In this document: positions 5,855 to 8,803 of the stretch, piece after piece
Layout: each line of letters starts with the position of its first letter
Numbering within the stretch: the stretch's first letter is position 1
NCBI GenBank assembly: GCA_023257915.1
Contig: JALRBB010000230.1
Location: 1-8,803 of the forward strand
DNA: 8,803 nucleotides
DNA from: Quisquiliibacterium sp.
GTDB taxonomy: Bacteria > Pseudomonadota > Gammaproteobacteria > Burkholderiales > Burkholderiaceae_E
Reading direction: 5' to 3'
Program-made: the position numbers and the translations under genes
Notes under the pieces: generated by a model
What the model was told of the DNA's origin: nothing
Seen by the model: the letters and a program-made list of their open reading frames with translations, nothing else
The model's database searches: none

Positions 5855-6898
5855 TCAATGCGGGATCCGCACTGGTTCGATCGCCCCCGAGCGAACTGAC
5901 CGCATGATCGCCTCGAGCGTAGCGACATTGGCAAGCATCTGATCGGCGGGCACCGGATACGCCTCCTGACCGCGTATGGCCTTCGCGAAGGCCTCAAGAT
6001 TCAGACGCACACTGGGCGCCGGGGGTGAGAACTCGCTGATGCGCGGCTTACCGCGCAATGCGGTTGTCACATCCCAACCGGTTGGGTTCTCGGGGTGGGT
6101 GCGGTCGCGGATCTCGATCCAGCCTTGAGACCCGTAAACCGCGAAGCGTCCCTCGAACGGCGTCGCTAGCACCGCGCTGACCATCGCGTTCGCACCGCCT
6201 GCGAACGCCATCATGATCGCCAACGTGTCGCCGTTTTCGAAATCGGAACCGCGGGTCGCAAGACGCGCCCAGACCGATTCGCAAGGCCCGAGCACCGCAA
6301 TCGATAGGTCTACCACGTGAATCCCGGTAGCTGTCAGTGGGCCGACCGGCGCATGCCGATTCGACAGCCGCCAGTTGTCCTTGGGCAATGCGAAGAACTT
6401 GTCCTGGCTGAAATTGCCTTCGATCTGCAGCACCGTGCCCAGTTCGCCCGCGGCAATACGTCGGCGAAGCTCCTGCACCGCGGGCTCGAACCGGCGTTCA
6501 TGACCGATGCCCAACACCCGCTGATACTGCCGGCAGGTATCGATCGCGAGCTTTGCATCACCGGCAGTCAGGCACAGTGGTTTTTCGCAGAACACATGCT
6601 TGCCGGCGCGCGCGGCCGCGACGATCTGCCCGGCATGGAACTCATGCGGCGTGCACAGAACGACCGCCTCGATCTGCGGATCGGCCAGCACCGCCTGAAA
6701 GTCGGCGAGCACCCGAAACCCGAGTCGCTGCGAATCGCCAGCCATCTGATCGCGGATCGCCGCGCTCGCTTCCACGACCGCGATCACGCGTAAATGCGGC
6801 GAATCCGCCAGCAGCGCGGTGATCGTCTTTCCCCACCAGCCATAGCCGATCACTGCGATCTGCACCGCATCATGACTTTCGATTTGCGCGTGTTCCAT
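5855..6898 (-). CDS. Gfo/Idh/MocA family oxidoreductase
   Basis: This is a 347-residue NAD(P)-dependent oxidoreductase, typically acting on sugars, inositols or related polyols in the cytoplasm. The N-terminal Rossmann domain shows VIGYGWWG (16-23). The family's CEKPLCL motif is at 104-110, with the catalytic-type Lys106. The second domain carries TATGIHVVDL (189-198), whose His194 and Asp197 match the family's G-x-H-x-x-D region. Start ATG 6898 has AAGGG 9 nt upstream. It lies 83 bp downstream of hemL on the same strand, and convergently 30 bp from the lysR 3' end, so it is probably not part of the TRAP operon. The family is secure. The substrate is unassigned; nothing in the neighbourhood names a sugar pathway. 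Confidence 0.9.
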   Translation of the reverse strand: MEHAQIESHDAVQIAVIGYGWWGKTITALLADSPHLRVIAVVEASAAIRDQMAGDSQRLGFRVLADFQAVLADPQIEAVVLCTPHEFHAGQIVAAARAGKHVFCEKPLCLTAGDAKLAIDTCRQYQRVLGIGHERRFEPAVQELRRRIAAGELGTVLQIEGNFSQDKFFALPKDNWRLSNRHAPVGPLTATGIHVVDLSIAVLGPCESVWARLATRGSDFENGDTLAIMMAFAGGANAMVSAVLATPFEGRFAVYGSQGWIEIRDRTHPENPTGWDVTTALRGKPRISEFSPPAPSVRLNLEAFAKAIRGQEAYPVPADQMLANVATLEAIMRSVRSGAIEPVRIPH

Positions 6899-6981
6899 CG
6901 TCGATCCCTTCCGATGCCGCCTGCACCGCAGGCCCTAGCGGCCACCTCCCAGCCAGCCCCTTGCAAGAGGTAGGCCTGCGA

Positions 6982-8262
6982 TCAGGCTACTGCGGCCAGC
7001 GCCTTGCGGGCTGCTGCGATCGTCTCGTCAATGTCGGCATCCGAATGCGCCGATGAAAAGAAAAACGCCTCGACCGGCGACGGCGGCAGATAGATACCGG
7101 CCTCAAGCATCAGATGGTAAAAACGCTTGAAGCGCTCGACGTCCTGGGTTTGCACCTGCGCAAAACTGTGCGGCGGCTGAGCCATCATGTACATCCCGGC
7201 CATGCCACCTTCGCTCTGCGCACAGAAGGCCACGCCGGCGTCACGGCCGGCATCGTTGAGCCCTTGCACCAGACGCGCGCACTTGCGCGACAGTTCGTCG
7301 AAGAATCCTGGCTTTTCGATCAGATCGAGCGTCGCCAGTCCTGCGGCCATCGCGATCGGATTGCCCGACAGCGTACCGGCCTGGTAGACCGGCCCCAGCG
7401 GCGCCATCATGTCCATCACATCGGCCGGGCCGCCGATTGCACCGACCGGCATACCGCCTCCGATGACCTTGCCGAATGCGGACATATCTGGCGTGACGCC
7501 CGTCACCTGCTGCGCACCACCAAGCGCAACTCGAAATCCAGTCATGACTTCATCAAAGATCAACAGTGCACCATGATCGGAACACAGCTTGCGCAAACCT
7601 TCGTGAAAACCCGGCTGCGGTTTGATCAGGTTCATGTTGCCGGCGATCGGTTCGACCATCACGCAGGCGATTTCCTTCGGATGCTGTCGAAAGAATGCCT
7701 CGACACTGGCCAGGTCGTTGAACTGGGCGACCAGGGTGTGGCGCGCGAGATCCTCGGGCACACCCGCCGAGCTTGGGGTTCCGAAGGCCAACGCCCCTGA
7801 CCCGGCCTTGACCAGGAGGCTGTCGGCAGTGCCGTGATAGCACCCTTCGAACTTGATGATCTTGCTGCGGTTGGTGTATCCGCGCGCCAGCCGGATTGCC
7901 GACATGGCGGACTCGGTGCCAGAACTGGTAAAGCGCACCCGCTCGACTTGCGGAAACAAGGCGCAAATCCGCTCGGCAAGCGCGGACTCCATCACATTCG
8001 GCGCACCGTATGACAAGCCGCGTTCGGCCGCCGCCTTGACCGCAGCAACCACATGCGGATGCGACTGCCCGACGATCATCGGCCCCCACGAGCCCAGGTA
8101 ATCGATGTAACGCTTTCCCTCGACGTCCCACATGTAGGCGCCATCGGCGCGGTCGATGAATCGCGGCGTGCCGCCCACCGCGCGAAACGCGCGAACTGCG
8201 GAATTGACGCCGCCCACGAGCACCTTGCGTGCGCGGTCGAATTCGATTGCATTGCTGGTCAT
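6982..8262 (-). CDS. hemL: Glutamate-1-semialdehyde 2,1-aminomutase
   Basis: HemL is a PLP enzyme that converts glutamate-1-semialdehyde to 5-aminolevulinate, the committed tetrapyrrole precursor in the C5 pathway (partner HemA, glutamyl-tRNA reductase). Starting at ATG 8262, the protein has 426 residues, the usual length. The frame opens 7 codons earlier at a TTG (8283), which I reject. With the ATG start, the PLP-binding lysine in [11 protein letters not shown] is Lys265, the same number as in E. coli HemL. Other marks are [11 protein letters not shown] (16-26), [16 protein letters not shown] (113-128), the CYHG loop (141-144), and [11 protein letters not shown] (235-245, Asp237 for the pyridine nitrogen). 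A CCGGAG lies about 11 nt upstream, slightly far for a ribosome binding site. It is divergent from the threonine ammonia-lyase-like gene. The identification is very secure. Confidence 0.97.
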   Translation of the reverse strand: MTSNAIEFDRARKVLVGGVNSAVRAFRAVGGTPRFIDRADGAYMWDVEGKRYIDYLGSWGPMIVGQSHPHVVAAVKAAAERGLSYGAPNVMESALAERICALFPQVERVRFTSSGTESAMSAIRLARGYTNRSKIIKFEGCYHGTADSLLVKAGSGALAFGTPSSAGVPEDLARHTLVAQFNDLASVEAFFRQHPKEIACVMVEPIAGNMNLIKPQPGFHEGLRKLCSDHGALLIFDEVMTGFRVALGGAQQVTGVTPDMSAFGKVIGGGMPVGAIGGPADVMDMMAPLGPVYQAGTLSGNPIAMAAGLATLDLIEKPGFFDELSRKCARLVQGLNDAGRDAGVAFCAQSEGGMAGMYMMAQPPHSFAQVQTQDVERFKRFYHLMLEAGIYLPPSPVEAFFFSSAHSDADIDETIAAARKALAAVA

Positions 8263-8410
8263 GGATTCAATAGCTCCGGTCAAGTTGCCGAAAGTCTAAC
8301 TGAGCGACCCGCTTCGCCGGGCACTGCCAGCCGGACCACGGACATGCCGGCCCGGGCGCCTCCACACCAGCAGGCTTGCAGCGACCCGACATCCGGGCGA
8401 CCATCACGTC
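8263..8410. other. Divergent intergenic region between hemL and the PLP-lyase gene
   Basis: These 148 bp separate two divergent starts and must hold both promoters. I see no convincing -35/-10 pair on either strand and no strong Shine-Dalgarno before 8411. Only short GC-rich inverted repeats are visible (for example GCCGG and CCGGC around 8330-8352), and in DNA of this composition they are expected by chance. Confidence 0.4.
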
Positions 8411-8803
8411 ATGCAAACGAGAACCTCGCACGGCCCAGCCGTGCCTTCGGACAATCCCACAGAATCAGCGCAAAGCAATCAACCGGGTGCCGCACTCAGC
8501 GTGAATCTGGTTCGCGAGGCCGCCCGGCGAATCGACGGACAACTGATCGACACGCCGTTCATGCACTCGAAGACGCTGTCGGAAGTCGCCGGCTGCGAGA
8601 TTTACCTGAAGTTCGAAAACCTGCAGTTCACCGCATCGTTCAAGGAGCGCGGAGCCTTGAACAAGCTGCTCGCGCTGACCGATGCGGAGCGCGAACGCGG
8701 CGTGATCGCAGTCTCGGCGGGCAATCATGCGCAAGGGGTTGCCTACCACGCGACCCGGTTGGGCATTCCATCAACCATCGTGATGCCCCGGTTCGCCCCG
8801 TTC
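8411..8803 (+). CDS. ilvA: Threonine ammonia-lyase-like PLP enzyme, 5' part only
   Basis: This is the N-terminal 131 residues of a fold-type II PLP enzyme of the threonine dehydratase/ammonia-lyase family, which deaminates L-threonine to 2-oxobutanoate (towards isoleucine, or catabolic). The PLP lysine is in [17 protein letters not shown] (Lys78 counted from 8411), and the glycine-rich [13 protein letters not shown] loop (102-114) follows. A serine racemase or a catabolic TdcB-type enzyme would look the same here, because any C-terminal ACT regulatory domain lies off the window. The start is uncertain. ATG 8411 gives a 30-residue polar, low-complexity leader before the conserved domain. GTG 8501 would begin right at [14 protein letters not shown], as typical homologues do. 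Neither has a good ribosome binding site. The gene is divergent from hemL. Confidence 0.85.
   Translation, partial: MQTRTSHGPAVPSDNPTESAQSNQPGAALSVNLVREAARRIDGQLIDTPFMHSKTLSEVAGCEIYLKFENLQFTASFKERGALNKLLALTDAERERGVIAVSAGNHAQGVAYHATRLGIPSTIVMPRFAPF

Noticed and set aside
5801..5856. GAGCGCGA (5801-5808) and TCGCGCTC (5849-5856) as a bidirectional terminator between lysR and the Gfo/Idh/MocA gene
   Set aside because: The loop is 40 nt, there is no U-tract on either side, and the left arm also pairs with the adjacent CGCGCTC. It is too weak to call.
6919..6933. GCCTGC-ACC-GCAGGC hairpin downstream of hemL as a terminator
   Set aside because: Only 6 bp, with no U-run after it on the minus strand; it also sits just before the ribosome binding site of the next gene.
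8263..8283. A 7-residue longer HemL starting at TTG 8283
   Set aside because: The ATG at 8262 gives the normal 426-residue length and puts the PLP lysine at 265, as in E. coli.

Overview
The window comes from a GC-rich bacterium, very probably a proteobacterium. It carries a TRAP transporter with a separate small permease, a LysR regulator divergent from a catabolic operon, and the aminotransferase-fold enzyme HemL. HemL implies the C5 (glutamyl-tRNA) route to 5-aminolevulinate. Most alphaproteobacteria use ALA synthase instead, so a beta- or gammaproteobacterium is the better guess (inference only). All of the DNA is accounted for by conventional genes. I see no rRNA, tRNA, CRISPR array, insertion sequence or prophage remnant.

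Region 1 (1-4704, all minus strand) reads as one operon, transcribed from right to left. Its order is a malate/L-lactate dehydrogenase-family oxidoreductase (Ldh_2), a single-domain cupin, a VOC-fold protein, a zinc-free quinone oxidoreductase-type MDR enzyme, a TRAP periplasmic binding protein (DctP type), and a TRAP small permease (DctQ type) that runs off the left edge. The large permease DctM is expected just beyond position 1. Gaps are 22-78 bp, and most genes have a recognisable ribosome binding site. A strong hairpin with 9+4 paired bases sits between the binding-protein gene and the small-permease gene.

Region 2 (4705-5824) is the control region. A 190-bp AT-richer divergent intergenic region carries a perfect 8-2-8 palindrome and a plausible promoter for the operon. 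A LysR-type regulator follows on the plus strand and is the obvious candidate controller.

Region 3 (5855-8803) is unrelated or housekeeping. A Gfo/Idh/MocA oxidoreductase converges on the lysR gene and lies downstream of hemL on the same strand. Divergent from hemL is the 5' part of a threonine ammonia-lyase-type PLP enzyme, cut by the right edge.

Together, genes 1-4704 plus lysR look like an inducible import-and-oxidation module for an organic compound whose identity I cannot read from the sequence. The binding protein appears to lack the arginine that most DctP proteins use to hold the ligand carboxylate. With the unusual enzyme set (Ldh_2, cupin, VOC, QOR), this makes the operon the most interesting part of the window.
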